Shown one piece after another: positions 17,638 through 26,723 of a DNA stretch of 64,000 bases; the first letter of the stretch is position 1; every line of letters starts with the position of its first letter. Below the pieces are notes generated by a model. That model saw nothing but the letters and a program-made list of their open reading frames with translations, was not told where the DNA came from and did not search any database. The DNA is from Actinacidiphila sp. DG2A-62 (GTDB lineage Bacteria; Actinomycetota; Actinomycetes; Streptomycetales; Streptomycetaceae). Both the position numbers and the translations under genes were made by a program. Location: the NCBI RefSeq assembly GCF_035825295.1, contig NZ_JAYMGI010000002.1, forward strand, positions 2,706,001 through 2,770,000, written 5' to 3'.

Positions 17638-18321
17638 TCAGACGTTCACGGAACTCTTGCGGGTGGAGACGATCTGGTCGATCAGGCCGTAGGAGAGCGA
17701 CTCCTCGGCGGTCAGGATCTTGTCCCGCTCGATGTCGTCGCGGATCTGCTCGATCGGGGTGGTGGAGTGCTTGGCCAGCATCTCCTCCAGCTGCTGGCGC
17801 ATCCGGATGATCTCGTTGGCCGCGATCTCCAGGTCGGACACCTGGCCGCGCCCGGTCTCGCTGTACGGCTGGTGGATCAGCACGCGGGCGTTGGGCAGCG
17901 CCATCCGCTTGCCGGCGCTGCCGGCCGCGAGCAGCACGGCCGCGGCGGAGGCCGCCTGGCCCATGCACACGGTCTGGATGTCCGGCTTCACGAACTGCAT
18001 GGTGTCGTAGATCGCGGTCAGCGCGGTGAAGGAGCCGCCGGGGCTGTTGATGTAGACGGAGATGTCCCGGTCGGGGTCCATCGACTCCAGGCAGAGCAGC
18101 TGGGCCATCACGTCGTTGGCCGAGGCGTCGTCGATCTGCACGCCGAGGAAGATCACCCGCTCCTCGAAGAGCTTGGCGTACGGGTCGTACTCGCGCACGC
18201 CCTGCGAGGTGCGCTCGACGAAGCGCGGGATGACGTAGCGGGCCTCGGCGCCGAAGACGCCCGGGCGCTCGGCCTCGGTGCGCTCGTACAGGCCGCGGCC
18301 GGGGAAGTTCAGGGAGTTCAT
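17638..18321 (-). CDS. clpP2: ATP-dependent Clp protease proteolytic subunit 2
   Basis: This 227-residue serine protease forms mixed rings with ClpP1. '[12 protein letters not shown]' forms the oxyanion region, the catalytic Ser is in '[15 protein letters not shown]', the catalytic His in '[11 protein letters not shown]', and the Asp follows in '[22 protein letters not shown]'. The N-terminus ([29 protein letters not shown]) is longer than in ClpP1, consistent with a short propeptide or axial loops. It follows clpP1 after 103 bases of very GC-rich spacer. Confidence 0.96.
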   Translation of the reverse strand: MNSLNFPGRGLYERTEAERPGVFGAEARYVIPRFVERTSQGVREYDPYAKLFEERVIFLGVQIDDASANDVMAQLLCLESMDPDRDISVYINSPGGSFTALTAIYDTMQFVKPDIQTVCMGQAASAAAVLLAAGSAGKRMALPNARVLIHQPYSETGRGQVSDLEIAANEIIRMRQQLEEMLAKHSTTPIEQIRDDIERDKILTAEESLSYGLIDQIVSTRKSSVNV

Positions 18322-18424
18322 GGGGTTCAGACCACCGTCCTGGTGAGGGGCTTCGAGAAGGGTCCGCGGGGGGCCGGGGCCGGCGCCGCCCGCGCGGGGC
18401 GGGCCGCCGGTCCGGCCGGCCGGT

Positions 18425-19057
18425 TCAGCTCGCGGCGGGGCCGCCGGCGCCGGTGCCGCCGCCGCCCGGGACGTGCGCGGCGGAGAGCATCACGCCGTCC
18501 AGCAGGCCGTACTCCTTGGCCTCCTCGGCGGAGAACCAGCGGTCGCGGTCGGAGTCCTTGGTGATCTGCTCGAAGGTCTGGCCGGAGTGCTGGGCGATCA
18601 GCTCGGCCATCCGGCGCTTGGTGTGCAGCAGCTGCTCGGCCTGGATCTTGATGTCGGTGGCCGAGCCGCCGAGGCCCGCGGAGGGCTGGTGCATCAGGAT
18701 GCGGGTGTTCGGCAGCGCGAACCGCTTGCCGGGGGTGCCCGCGGTCAGCAGGAACTGACCCATCGAGGCGGCCATGCCCATGGCGATCGTGACGACGTCG
18801 TTCTTGATGAACTGCATCGTGTCGTAGATGGCCATGCCGGCGGTCACGGAGCCGCCGGGGCTGTTGATGTAGAGGTAGACGTCCTTGTCGGGGTCGGCCG
18901 CGAGGAGGAGGAGCTGCGCGGTGATCTTGTTCGCGATCTCGTCGTCGACCGCCTGGCCGAGGAAGATGATGCGCTCGCCGAGCAGTCGGTTGTAGACCTG
19001 GTCGCCGAGGCCACCGAGATTCGGCTCGCCGGCGGCGGAAGGCATCGGAGTAGTCAC
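18425..19057 (-). CDS. clpP1: ATP-dependent Clp protease proteolytic subunit 1
   Basis: This 210-residue subunit has '[21 protein letters not shown]', nucleophile Ser in '[14 protein letters not shown]', His in '[13 protein letters not shown]' and a C-terminal Gly-rich tail. The start is GTG. It is the first gene of the clp operon. In Streptomyces clpP1 is activated by ClgR, and a matching operator lies about 110 bases upstream of the start. ClpP1P2 degrade regulators of development and ClgR itself (known for the genus). Confidence 0.96.
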   Translation of the reverse strand: MTTPMPSAAGEPNLGGLGDQVYNRLLGERIIFLGQAVDDEIANKITAQLLLLAADPDKDVYLYINSPGGSVTAGMAIYDTMQFIKNDVVTIAMGMAASMGQFLLTAGTPGKRFALPNTRILMHQPSAGLGGSATDIKIQAEQLLHTKRRMAELIAQHSGQTFEQITKDSDRDRWFSAEEAKEYGLLDGVMLSAAHVPGGGGTGAGGPAAS

Positions 19058-19168
19058 GTATCCACCTGCTCGTTGTCGGACGGTAGACAGACCGTCACAG
19101 GGTCTTCTTCGCTCTTAACTGTGGACCCTAACGCGCAGGTGGGGCCCAGCAATCCCCTACGCGGAACT

Positions 19169-19182
19169 GTTCGCTGTGAGCG
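19169..19182 (-). promoter_or_regulatory. ClgR-type operator upstream of clpP1
   Basis: GTTCGCTGTGAGCG fits the GTTCGC-N5-GCG pattern that I recall for the ClgR activator of actinobacterial clp and lon genes. It lies 112 bases upstream of the clpP1 start, between that gene and the tig terminator. Binding here is inference from the motif and position. Confidence 0.75.
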
Positions 19183-19209
19183 CAGGGTGGCATGAAATCG
19201 GCCGGAGAA

Positions 19210-19252
19210 CGCCCCCGGGCCCGGACGCGAGCGGCGTCCGGGCCCGGGGGCG
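19210..19252 (-). terminator. 19-bp hairpin after tig
   Basis: A perfect 19-bp stem (left arm 19210-19228 begins CGCCCCCGGGCCCGG; right arm 19234-19252) has a five-base loop. It sits 160 bases past the tig stop and 28 bases before the ClgR box, isolating tig from the clpP1 promoter. Confidence 0.85.
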
Positions 19253-19395
19253 GGTGGGCACGGGTGCGTGTGGATGCACACGGGTGGGTGCGTGCGGGCA
19301 CGGGTGCGTGCGGGTGGGCGCGGGGCGTGCGGGTACGCGCCGGGTGGCGCGGGTGCGCGAGCGCACGCGTGCGGTCGGGCGGCACGCGTGCGCTC
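19253..19395. repeat. Low-complexity GGGTGCGTG repeat
   Basis: Alternating GCGTGCGGGCACGGGT-like units fill the gap between the terminator and the end of tig. I see no gene here. Confidence 0.6.
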
Positions 19396-19411
19396 GGGCG
19401 GCGCGGAGGGG

Positions 19412-20833
19412 TCAGCCCTTCGCGGGAGCGTCCTCGGAGGCGTCCTCGACGGCGTCCGCGGGCTCGGCGCTCTCGGCGGCGGCCTCGGACGTCTCGCCGG
19501 ACGCGTCCTCCTCGTCCTCCTCGTCGTCGGACAGGTCGACCACGTCGCCGTTGGTGTCGACGACCTTGGACGCCTCGACCACGACGGCCAGCGCCTTGCC
19601 GCGGGCGACCTCGCCGACCAGGACCGGCACCTGGCCGCCCTCGACGACGGCCTGGGCGAACTGGTCGGGGGTCATGCCGGAGGTGGCGGCGCGGCGCATG
19701 AGGTGCTCGGTGAGCTCCTCCTGGTTGACCGACAGCTTCTCCTTGTTGACCAGCTCGTCCAGGATGAACTGGGTCTTGATGCCCTTGACGGACTGGGCCT
19801 CCAGCTCGGCGTCGTACTCCTCGCGGGTCTTGCCCTCGCGCTCCAGGAACGCTTCCCAGGTCAGGCCCAGCTGCGGGAACTGGTGGTGCTCCAGGTTGTG
19901 CACCCGGCTCTCGATCTCGTCCTTCAGCAGCTTCTCCGGGATCGGCACCTCGGTCAGCTCGATCAGGGCGTCCAGGACCTTCTCCTGGGCCTGGGTGGCC
20001 TGGTCGTAGGACTTGACCCGCTCCAGCCGCTTGCGGCTGTCGGCGCGCAGCTCCTCCAGGGTGTCGAACTCGGAGGCGAGCTGGGCGAAGTCGTCGTCCA
20101 GCGCGGGCAGTTCGCGCTCCTGGACGTCGGAGACCTCGACCTTGACGACGGCCTCGCGGCCGGCCGCGGAGCCGCCCTTGAGCTCGGAGGTGAAGGTGGC
20201 GGAGCCGCCCTTCTCCAGGCCGGTGACGGCCTCGTCGATGCCGTCGAGGAGCTGGCCGGAGCCGATGGTGTAGCTGACGCCGGTGGCGACGCCGTCCTCC
20301 AGCACCTCGCCGTCGACCGAGGCCTCCAGGTCGACCACCACGACGTCGCCCTCGGCGGCGGGGCGGTCCACCGCGGAGGTGGAGGCGAAGCGGTCGCGCA
20401 GCTGCTCGATGGAGGCGTCGACGTCCTCCTCGGTGACCTCCACCGCGTCCACGGTGACCTCGATGCCGGAGTAGTCCGGGATCTCGATCGTCGGGCGGAT
20501 GTCCACCTCGGCGGTGAACTTCAGCTCGTCGCCGTCGTTGAACTCGGTGATGTCCACGTCGGGCTGGCCGAGCACGTTCAGCTCACCCTCGTTGACGGCG
20601 TCCGTGTAGAACTTCGGCAGCGCGTCGTTGATGGCCTCTTCGAGGACCGCGCCGCGGCCGAACCGCTGGTCGATGACGCGCGCGGGGATCTTGCCCTTGC
20701 GGAAGCCCGGCACGGTGACCTGCTGGTTGATCTTCTTGTACGCCGCGTCGAGGCTGGGCTTGAGCTCCTCGAAGGGCACCTCGACAGTGAGTCGAACCCG
20801 GGTCGGGTTCAGAGTCTCGACGGCGCTCTTCAC
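19412..20833 (-). CDS. tig: Trigger factor
   Basis: This 473-residue ribosome-bound chaperone has an N-terminal ribosome-docking domain with the '[21 protein letters not shown]' signature (GFRxGKxP), a central FKBP-type prolyl isomerase domain ('[19 protein letters not shown] ... [23 protein letters not shown]') and a helical C-terminal chaperone cradle. The last 45 residues are extremely acidic ([15 protein letters not shown]), as in other streptomycetes. Its position beside the clp genes is conserved in actinobacteria. It is monocistronic here, with a terminator downstream. Confidence 0.97.
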   Translation of the reverse strand: MKSAVETLNPTRVRLTVEVPFEELKPSLDAAYKKINQQVTVPGFRKGKIPARVIDQRFGRGAVLEEAINDALPKFYTDAVNEGELNVLGQPDVDITEFNDGDELKFTAEVDIRPTIEIPDYSGIEVTVDAVEVTEEDVDASIEQLRDRFASTSAVDRPAAEGDVVVVDLEASVDGEVLEDGVATGVSYTIGSGQLLDGIDEAVTGLEKGGSATFTSELKGGSAAGREAVVKVEVSDVQERELPALDDDFAQLASEFDTLEELRADSRKRLERVKSYDQATQAQEKVLDALIELTEVPIPEKLLKDEIESRVHNLEHHQFPQLGLTWEAFLEREGKTREEYDAELEAQSVKGIKTQFILDELVNKEKLSVNQEELTEHLMRRAATSGMTPDQFAQAVVEGGQVPVLVGEVARGKALAVVVEASKVVDTNGDVVDLSDDEEDEEDASGETSEAAAESAEPADAVEDASEDAPAKG

Positions 20834-20983
20834 GGTTGGGTCTCCTTGGGGGCTTTACGTTGATGGAGGCGACTCACCGGCTGCGGACCACACCGCGGCA
20901 TCGGTCACCAGCGGCCCATCCTACCGGTACGCCAAAGGTCCCGGACGGGCTCGGCCCGTCTCCGGGAATTCTGGAAGAACTCC

Positions 20984-21060
20984 TGGTCGGGGTGGCCGGA
21001 TTCGAACCGACGGCCTTCCGCTCCCAAAGCGGACGCGCTACCAAGCTGCGCCACACCCCG
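20984..21060 (-). tRNA. tRNA-Pro (anticodon UGG)
   Basis: A full cloverleaf is readable on the minus strand: acceptor CGGGGTG/CACCCCG, D-arm GCGCAGCTTGGTAGCGC, anticodon stem TCCGC/GCGGA around TTTGGGA (anticodon TGG) and T-arm GTCGGTTCGAATCCGGC. The CCA end is encoded (20984-20986). It lies 150 bases upstream of tig on the same strand. Confidence 0.95.
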
Positions 21061-21171
21061 CTGGTGCGACACGTAGAGTACATGGCCCCGTACCCGTGGG
21101 CAGCCGGTATCGCGCCCGCCGCCGCACCCGTTCGACCGGCTACTATGCGATGTGCCAGAATCACAGGCGCT

Positions 21172-21242
21172 GCGGGCGTAGCTCAATGGTAGAGCCCTAG
21201 TCTTCCAAACTAGCTACGCGGGTTCGATTCCCGTCGCCCGCT
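21172..21242 (+). tRNA. tRNA-Gly (anticodon UCC)
   Basis: Acceptor GCGGGCG/CGCCCGC with discriminator T, D-arm GCTCAATGGTAGAGC, anticodon stem CTAGT/ACTAG around CTTCCAA (anticodon TCC) and T-arm CGGGTTCGATTCCCG. CCA is not encoded. The gene is 71 bases long and divergent from tRNA-Pro. Confidence 0.95.
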
Positions 21243-21249
21243 CGGTACG

Positions 21250-21294
21250 GCGCACGGCCCGGTCCGCGGTTGGTCCGCGGGGCGGGCCGTGCGC
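21250..21294 (+). terminator. Hairpin after tRNA-Gly
   Basis: GCGCACGGCCCG (21250-21261) pairs perfectly with CGGGCCGTGCGC (21283-21294), starting eight bases after the tRNA. An inner CCGCG/CGCGG pairing may extend it. Confidence 0.75.
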
Positions 21295-21363
21295 GTTCTG
21301 CGCGCAGGGCGGGGGCGGGCGCAGGGGCCGCGATGCCGGGGGCGGGCGCCGGGGCCGGGGCGG

Positions 21364-21816
21364 TCAGTCGACCGGGAGGCTCTGGGGGGACTTGATGCGC
21401 TTCATGATCATCTGGGAGTTGACGTCGGTGACCCCGGGGAGGGCGATCAGGCGCTCGGTCCAGAAGCGCTCGTACGCGTCGGAGTCGGCCACGGCGATCC
21501 GCAGGAGGCTGCCGGGGGCGCCGTAGAGGCGGTAGGCCTCGACCACGTCGGGGGTCGACTGCAGCTCGGCCTCGAAGGCGGCGACGGACTCGCGGTCGCG
21601 GCGGACCTCGACGGAGGCGAAGACCTCGAAGCCGCGGCCGACCGCCGCCGGGTCGACCACCGCGCGGTAGGAGCGGATCACCCCGTCGTCCTCCAGTTGG
21701 CGGACCCGGCGCAGGCACGGGGACGGGGTCAGGCCGACCCGGGCGGCCAGCTCCTGGTTGGTCAGCCGGCCGTCGGCCTGCAACTCGCGCAAGATACTTC
21801 TGTCGATAGCGTCCAT
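21364..21816 (-). CDS. Lrp/AsnC-family transcriptional regulator
   Basis: This 150-residue protein has an N-terminal winged HTH ('IDRSILRELQADGRLTNQELAARVGLTPSPCLRRVRQLEDDGVI', residues 3-47) and a C-terminal RAM ligand-binding domain ('EVFASVEVRRDRESVAAFEAELQ ... VVEAYRLYGAPGSLLRIAVADSDAYERFWTE'). I chose ATG 21816 behind GGGAGAAG; upstream in-frame residues are not conserved. It is divergent from an asparaginase gene across 131 bases. Feast/famine regulators of this type commonly respond to amino acids and control a divergent neighbour, so control of the asparaginase is a reasonable inference. Confidence 0.93.
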   Translation of the reverse strand: MDAIDRSILRELQADGRLTNQELAARVGLTPSPCLRRVRQLEDDGVIRSYRAVVDPAAVGRGFEVFASVEVRRDRESVAAFEAELQSTPDVVEAYRLYGAPGSLLRIAVADSDAYERFWTERLIALPGVTDVNSQMIMKRIKSPQSLPVD

Positions 21817-21947
21817 GACGCCATCTTCTCCCACGATCCGACGGGATTCAGCTCCGTATTGGCAATCGTGTGGCGAGTCTACGCGCATATCATTGTGTAC
21901 AGGTGTGTGCTCTGTCCGGGGAAGCGCAGAAAAGAGGCGAAGGCATC
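21817..21947. promoter_or_regulatory. Divergent regulatory region, Lrp regulator / asparaginase
   Basis: An A+T-richer pocket (GCGCATATCATTGTGTACA, 21887-21905) lies between the two divergent genes. It also holds a TTGGCA (plus strand) and a TAGACT (minus strand), which could be promoter hexamers, but I cannot pair either with a partner at normal spacing. It is the likely binding site of the Lrp-type protein. Confidence 0.4.
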
Positions 21948-23114
21948 GTGCGACACGTCGTGGTCATCAGCACCGGAGGCACCATAGCCAGCCGCTGGCA
22001 GGGGGACGGCTACGCCGCGCAGGCCCAGGGCCGCGAGGTGCTCGCCGCCGGCGCGGTCCCCGAGGACGTCGAGGTCAGCGTCGTCGACCTGTTCACGGTG
22101 AACAGCTCCCGGCTGACCACCGCCCACCAGCTGAGCCTGCTGCACGCCGTGCACGACGCGCTGGCCGACCCCGCCGTGGACGGGGTGGTCGTCACCCACG
22201 GCACGGACACCCTGGAGGAGTCCGCCTTCTTCCTCGACCTCTTCCACGACGACCCCCGCCCGGTGGTCCTCACCGGCGCGCAGAAGCCGCTGGACGCCGA
22301 GGACGGCGACGCCGCGGGCAACCTCTACGACGCGCTGCTGACCGCCGCGACCGGCCGGGAGACCGGCGCCGTGATCGTCTTCGCCGGCCAGGTGCACGCC
22401 GCGCGCGGCACCGTGAAGACGCACACCCTGGACGCCCGCGCCTTCGGCGACCCGGACGGGCTGCCGCTGGGCCGGGTGGAGTTCGGCCGCGTCACCTGGG
22501 GACGGCGCCGCCCGCGCCCCGCGGCCCTGCCGCTGCCGCCGCGCGACGCCGCCGCGCCTCGGGTGGACATCGTGATGCACCACAGCGACGGCGACACGGT
22601 GCTGCTCGACGCCGCGCTCGCGGCCGGCGCCCGCGGCCTGGTGCTGGTCGGGACCGGCGCGGGCAACGCGACCCCGCAGATCGCCGAGGCGGTCGCCGGC
22701 GCGGTGCGCGGCGGGGTGCTGGTCGCGCTGAGCACCCGGGTGGCCGCCGGGGCGGTGGCCCCGATCTACACCGGCGGCGGGGCGGTCGACCTCGCGGCGG
22801 CCGGCGCGCACCTGGCCGGGACTCTGCGGCCGGGACAGGCGAGGATCGCGGTGCTGGCGGCGCTGCTGGCCGCCGACGCGCAGGACGCGGCCGTCACGGG
22901 AACGCCGGACGCCGCCGAGCGGAGCGGCCCGGACGCCGGCCGGAGCCGCCCGGACGTCGGCCGGGGCCGCCCGGACGCCGGGTACACCGACCGCGGGGCG
23001 CACAGCGGCCGGCCGGCCGCCGACCGCCTGCTGGAGCGTGTCCTCGCCGCCGCCCCGCAGGCCGCGCCGGCCGCGCCCTCAGATCTTTATCTGGTTGATC
23101 GTGTCGGCCAGTGA
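21948..23114 (+). CDS. L-asparaginase
   Basis: This 388-residue protein has the two asparaginase signatures: 'VVISTGGTIAS' with the nucleophile candidate Thr12, and 'VVTHGTDTLEESAFFLDL' with Thr86-Asp87. It hydrolyses Asn to Asp and ammonia. There is no signal peptide, so it is probably cytoplasmic. I chose GTG 21948 behind GAGGCGAAGG; an in-frame start 26 codons earlier adds unrelated residues. A segment near the C-terminus (about 320-360) is low complexity (repeated GRSRPD / GRGRPD), an insertion compared with compact asparaginases. The last 36 bases overlap the end of the convergent 23079 gene. Confidence 0.92.
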   Translation: MRHVVVISTGGTIASRWQGDGYAAQAQGREVLAAGAVPEDVEVSVVDLFTVNSSRLTTAHQLSLLHAVHDALADPAVDGVVVTHGTDTLEESAFFLDLFHDDPRPVVLTGAQKPLDAEDGDAAGNLYDALLTAATGRETGAVIVFAGQVHAARGTVKTHTLDARAFGDPDGLPLGRVEFGRVTWGRRRPRPAALPLPPRDAAAPRVDIVMHHSDGDTVLLDAALAAGARGLVLVGTGAGNATPQIAEAVAGAVRGGVLVALSTRVAAGAVAPIYTGGGAVDLAAAGAHLAGTLRPGQARIAVLAALLAADAQDAAVTGTPDAAERSGPDAGRSRPDVGRGRPDAGYTDRGAHSGRPAADRLLERVLAAAPQAAPAAPSDLYLVDRVGQ

Positions 23115-23273
23115 GGTCAGGAAGCGGTTGACCGACGGCGCCATGTTCGTCGACGCGAGGAAGAAGCCGAAGAGGGCGGCCACGATCGCCGGGCCCACCT
23201 TGATGGACTTGCTACGGATCATGACGACCAGCACGATCGCCAGCAACAGCACGGCGGACAGGGAGATAACCAC
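23079..23273 (-). CDS. 64-residue membrane protein, function unknown
   Basis: It starts at GTG 23273 behind AGGAAG. One strong N-terminal span (VVISLSAVLLLAIVLVVMI) is followed by a basic turn (RSKSIKVG), a second hydrophobic segment (PAIVAALFGFFLAST) and an amphipathic tail ending NQIKI. It resembles a small protein conserved in Streptomyces next to the phosphatase gene, though I have no name for it. It overlaps the asparaginase 3' end by 36 bases on the other strand. The ribosome site and normal codon third-position bias support it as real. Confidence 0.8.
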   Translation of the reverse strand: MVISLSAVLLLAIVLVVMIRSKSIKVGPAIVAALFGFFLASTNMAPSVNRFLTSLADTINQIKI

Positions 23274-23408
23274 AGCGGATCACTTCCTCTTTCGGTCTCC
23301 AAGCCGATCCGGGGACCGTGCCGCCGCCCCCGCCTCGCCCTGTACCCATGGTGCCATCAAGCCACTGTGGGTTGATGCGTCAGTGACCCATAGTCCCATT
23401 CCCATGGG

Positions 23409-24550
23409 CTAGTTGCGGCACACCACGAGCAACGCGCGGTCGTCGTTGACGTCCTTGGCGACGGCCTCGATCAACCGCCAGGCCGAGCCGCGGAATCCGG
23501 TCGCCACGAAGCGGTCCGCCTCCCCCATCAGCCGGTCCATGCCCTCCGACAGGTCGCGGCCCGGGGCCTCCACCATCCCGTCGGAGAACAGCAGCAGCAC
23601 GTCCCCGGTCCGCAACGTCCCCTTGACGCCGTGGAATTCGGCGCCGTCGTAGATCCCCAGCAGCGGGCCCTCGGCGGCCTTCTCCTCCCACCTTCCGGTG
23701 CCCGCGTGCAGTTGGACGCCGGGCAGGTGGCCGGCGGACAGCAGTTCGTAGTCGCCGCTCTCCAGGTCCAGGACGAGGTGCACCGACGTCGCGAAGCCCT
23801 CCTCCCAGTTCTGCCGCAGCAGGTAGCCGTTGGCGGCGGCGAGGAAGGCGTGCGGGGGCAGCGAGCCGAGCAGCCCGCCGAACGCGCCGGACAGCAGCAG
23901 CGAGCGGGAGGCGGCGTCCATGCCCTTGCCGGAGACGTCGGTGAGCACCGCCTCCAGCACCCGGCCGCCCGAACTGCGGGTGGCCACCACGAAGTCGCCG
24001 GAGAAGGACTGCCGCCGGCCGGCCGCAGCGCCATCTCGGCGTGCCAGCCGCCGGGCAGCCGGGGCAGCCGGCTCTGCACCCGGATGCGTTCGCGCAGGTC
24101 GAAGAGCATGGTGTGGCCGCGCCGCCAGGGCACGCCGACCCGCGAGCGGAACTGCGCGATGATCAGCCCGGTCAGCGCCACCGCGGTGACCACCAGGACG
24201 CTGCCGGGGGTGACCCGGGCGGGCCCCTCACGGTACGGGCCGAGCGCCGCGGACTCCGCGACCAGCGCGACCGCGGAGGCGGCGTAGAGCAGCAGCAGGC
24301 TGGCCGGGCGCAGCAGCAGGCCGCCGGCCAGGATGGGCAGCGCCAGCGCGCTGGGCGGGCACCACACCGGCGTGGCCACCGTGGTCCAGGCCAGCAGCGG
24401 GATGGTCAGCGCGATCACCGCGAGGCCCGCCCAGTCGGAGGCGTCGCCGCGGAAGTAGTCGACGGCGGACTTGCGCACGCCGAGCCGGGCCCGGTGCAGC
24501 CTCCTGCTCCACCTGAGCCGCAGTTCCTCACCCACCGCGCCCTTAGCCAT
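23409..24550 (-). pseudogene. Membrane PP2C/SpoIIE-family protein phosphatase (frameshift)
   Basis: From ATG 24550 the protein reads a basic N-terminus, four or so membrane spans ('WAGLAVIALTIPLLAWTTVATPVW', 'LALPILAGGLLLRPASLLLLYAASAVALVAES', 'SVLVVTAVALTGLIIAQF') and a linker up to GGWHAEMALRPAGG. It then leaves frame. The adjacent frame continues exactly where expected with the phosphatase domain: LTDVSGKGMDAASR, GDVLLLFSDGMVEAPG and VNDDRALLVV carry the metal-binding Asp residues. Adding one base near 24010 (GGCGGCAG to GGCGGCCAG) joins them into a 380-residue protein. The SpoIIE-type domain dephosphorylates Ser/Thr, often anti-anti-sigma factors. The gene is probably intact in the organism. 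Confidence 0.88.
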
Positions 24551-24669
24551 GTCCCGGCGACGACCCTACCGAGACAGCGGCCCGGTGTGCAGGCCGGACG
24601 GGTTCCGGTACGGACGCGGGTGCGGAAATGCGTTCGCCCGTCCGCCGCCCGGGCTGGTAGGCAGGAGGC

Positions 24670-25895
24670 ATGACGACCGAACTGCGCGTACTCGAACCCG
24701 ACCAGTGGGACACGATGTTCGACCGGGTCGAACGCGCCTTCGGCGGCGCCCCCGAGTCGCCCGCGGAGCGCGCCCAGTGGCGCCGGGTCAACGAGCCGGG
24801 CCGCTCGATCGCCGCCTGGGACGGCGACGAACTCGTGGGCACCGCGGGCGCGTTCTCCTTCCGCATGACGGTGCCGGGCGGCGCCGGCGCCGAGGTCTCC
24901 GGCGTGACCATGGTCAGCGTGCAGCCCACCCACCGCAGGCGGGGCGTGCTGACGTCGATGATGCGCAGGCAGCTGGACGACTTCCACGGACGCGGCGAGC
25001 CGTTCGCGGTGCTGACCGCCTCCGAGCCGGTGATCTACGGCCGGTTCGGCTACGGGATCGCCACCTGGCAGCTGAGCGCCTCGGTGGACACCACGCGGGT
25101 GTCGCTGCACCGGCCCGAGGCGGCCGAGGGGGTGCGGCTGCGCCTGGTGTCGCCGTCCGACGCGCTGGCCGACTGCGAGCGGGTGTACGCCGCGCTGGTG
25201 CCGCGCCGGGCCGGGATGCTGGCCCGCCGCAAGGGCTGGGAGTCGCAGGCGCTGCTGCCGGCCGCCTCGCCGGCCCCTCGGGCCCGCTGCTGTGCGTACT
25301 GGCCGAGACCGACGAGGGGGTACGCGGCTACGCGCGCTACTCCACCGTCGCCAAGTGGACGCCGGGCGGCGCGGACGGCGTCGTCAACCTGCGGGACGTG
25401 GAAGCACTCGATCCGGTGGCGTACGCGGCGCTGTGGGACTACCTCGCGGGCATCGACCTCACGTCCTCGATCGCCTTCCGCAACCGCCCGGTCGACGACC
25501 CGCTGCTGCACCTGGTCTCGGACATCCGCCGCTGCACGCCGTCGGTCCGGGACGGCGTGCACCTGCGGCTGGTCGACGTCGGGGCGGCGCTGTCCGCGCG
25601 CACCTACGCGGCGCCGGTGGACGTGGTCATCGACGTCGAGGACGACTTCTGCCCGTGGAACGCGGGACGCTGGCGGCTGACCGGCGACGCGAAGGGCGCG
25701 AGCTGCGAACGCACCTCGGACGCGGCCGAGCTGGCGGTGCCGGTGGCCCGTCTGGGCGCGGCCTACCTCGGCGGCGCGTCACTGCGGGCGATGGCGGGCG
25801 CGGGACTGGTGCGGGAGCTGCACCCGGGCGCGCTGGCCGAGGCGTCGACGGCGTTCCTCACCGACCCGGCGCCCTGGCTGCCGCACGGCTTCTGA
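24670..25895 (+). pseudogene. Eis-like GNAT acetyltransferase (frameshift)
   Basis: From ATG 24670 the N-terminal GNAT domain reads 'AAWDGDELVGTAGAFSFRMTVPGG' and the acetyl-CoA loop 'VTMVSVQPTHRRRGVLTSMMRRQL', then 'VLTASEPVIYGRFGYG' up to GWESQALLPAASP. The frame is then lost. The next frame continues with GPLLCVLAETDEGVRGYARYSTV and the C-terminal sterol-carrier-like domain to WLPHGF. One missing base near 25272 (a C/G run) explains it; restored length is 408 residues, the size of Eis proteins, which acetylate amines on aminoglycosides or other substrates. The real substrate is unknown. The final 38 bases overlap the convergent glycosylase gene. Confidence 0.88.
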
Positions 25896-26715
25896 CGCCG
25901 GGAGGGGTGTGCGGCGGCTGGCAGCCGGGGCACCAGAAGAGGTTGCGGGCGGCCAGCGGCTGGGTGCGCACGGGGGTGCCGCACACCAGGCACGGCAGGC
26001 CGGTGCGCCGGTAGACGTACACCTCGCCGCCGTGGTCGTCGCGGCGCGGCGGGCGGCCCATGGCGGCCGGCTCGTGCTCGGGCCGCACGGTGTCGATCCG
26101 GTTGTCCGCCACGCCCTGCCGCATCAGGACGACCAGGTCGTCCCACAGCGCCCGCCACAGCGCGGGGTCGACCGCGCGGCCGGGCAGGAACGGGTCCACG
26201 CCGTGCCGGAAGAGCACCTCGGCCCGGTAGACGTTGCCGACGCCGGCCAGCACCTTCTGGTCCATCAGCAGCGGGGCGAGCGGCATCCGGGACCGGCTGA
26301 TCCGGGCCAGCGCCCGTTCCGGGTCGTCGCCGGGCCGCAGCGGGTCGGGCCCGAGCCGGTCGTGTATCGCCTGCTTCTCCGGCTCGGTGATCAGTTCGCA
26401 GGCGGCCGGGCCGCGCAGGTCCATCGTGCGGGCGCCGTCGCGGCCCCCGGTCAGCCGCAGCCGCACCGTGTCGCTGACCGGGCCGTCGAAGGCGACCTTG
26501 CCGATCAGGCCGAGGTGGATGTGCACCCAGCCGGCGTCCCCGAAGCCGAGGAACAGGTGCTTGCCGTGGGCGTCGACCGCCTCCAGCACGGCGCCGTCCA
26601 GCAGCGCCGCGCTGTCGGAGAACTTGCCCTGCGGGCTGCTCGCCCGCACCGGCCGCCCGGCGAACGCCCGCAGGGCGTCCCCGGCCAGCCGGTGGATCGT
26701 GTGCCCCTCCGGCAT
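25858..26715 (-). CDS. Fpg/Nei-family DNA glycosylase (endonuclease VIII type)
   Basis: This 285-residue protein begins MPEGHTIHRLA, with the catalytic Pro2-Glu3 of the Fpg/Nei family (after Met removal) and the HTIHR variant typical of Nei. A helix-two-turn-helix 'MDQKVLAGVGNVYRAEVLFRHGVDP' binds DNA. A C-terminal C4 zinc finger, 'LPCLVCGTPVRTQPLAARNLFWCPGCQ', is intact. It excises oxidised pyrimidines and nicks the strand. The start follows the rpiB stop by eight bases, so rpiB and this gene are cotranscribed. Its 3' end overlaps the convergent acetyltransferase gene. Confidence 0.94.
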   Translation of the reverse strand: MPEGHTIHRLAGDALRAFAGRPVRASSPQGKFSDSAALLDGAVLEAVDAHGKHLFLGFGDAGWVHIHLGLIGKVAFDGPVSDTVRLRLTGGRDGARTMDLRGPAACELITEPEKQAIHDRLGPDPLRPGDDPERALARISRSRMPLAPLLMDQKVLAGVGNVYRAEVLFRHGVDPFLPGRAVDPALWRALWDDLVVLMRQGVADNRIDTVRPEHEPAAMGRPPRRDDHGGEVYVYRRTGLPCLVCGTPVRTQPLAARNLFWCPGCQPPHTPPGVRSRAAARAPGR

Positions 26716-26723
26716 CGTCCGGC

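Noticed and set aside
19253..19395. Possible small secreted-protein gene in the GGGTGCGTG repeat region
   Set aside because: Open frames are pure low complexity (Arg/Ala/Thr/His/Pro) without start signals.
20874..21192. Small open frames across the tRNA genes
   Set aside because: They are explained by the two tRNA genes; no ribosome site.
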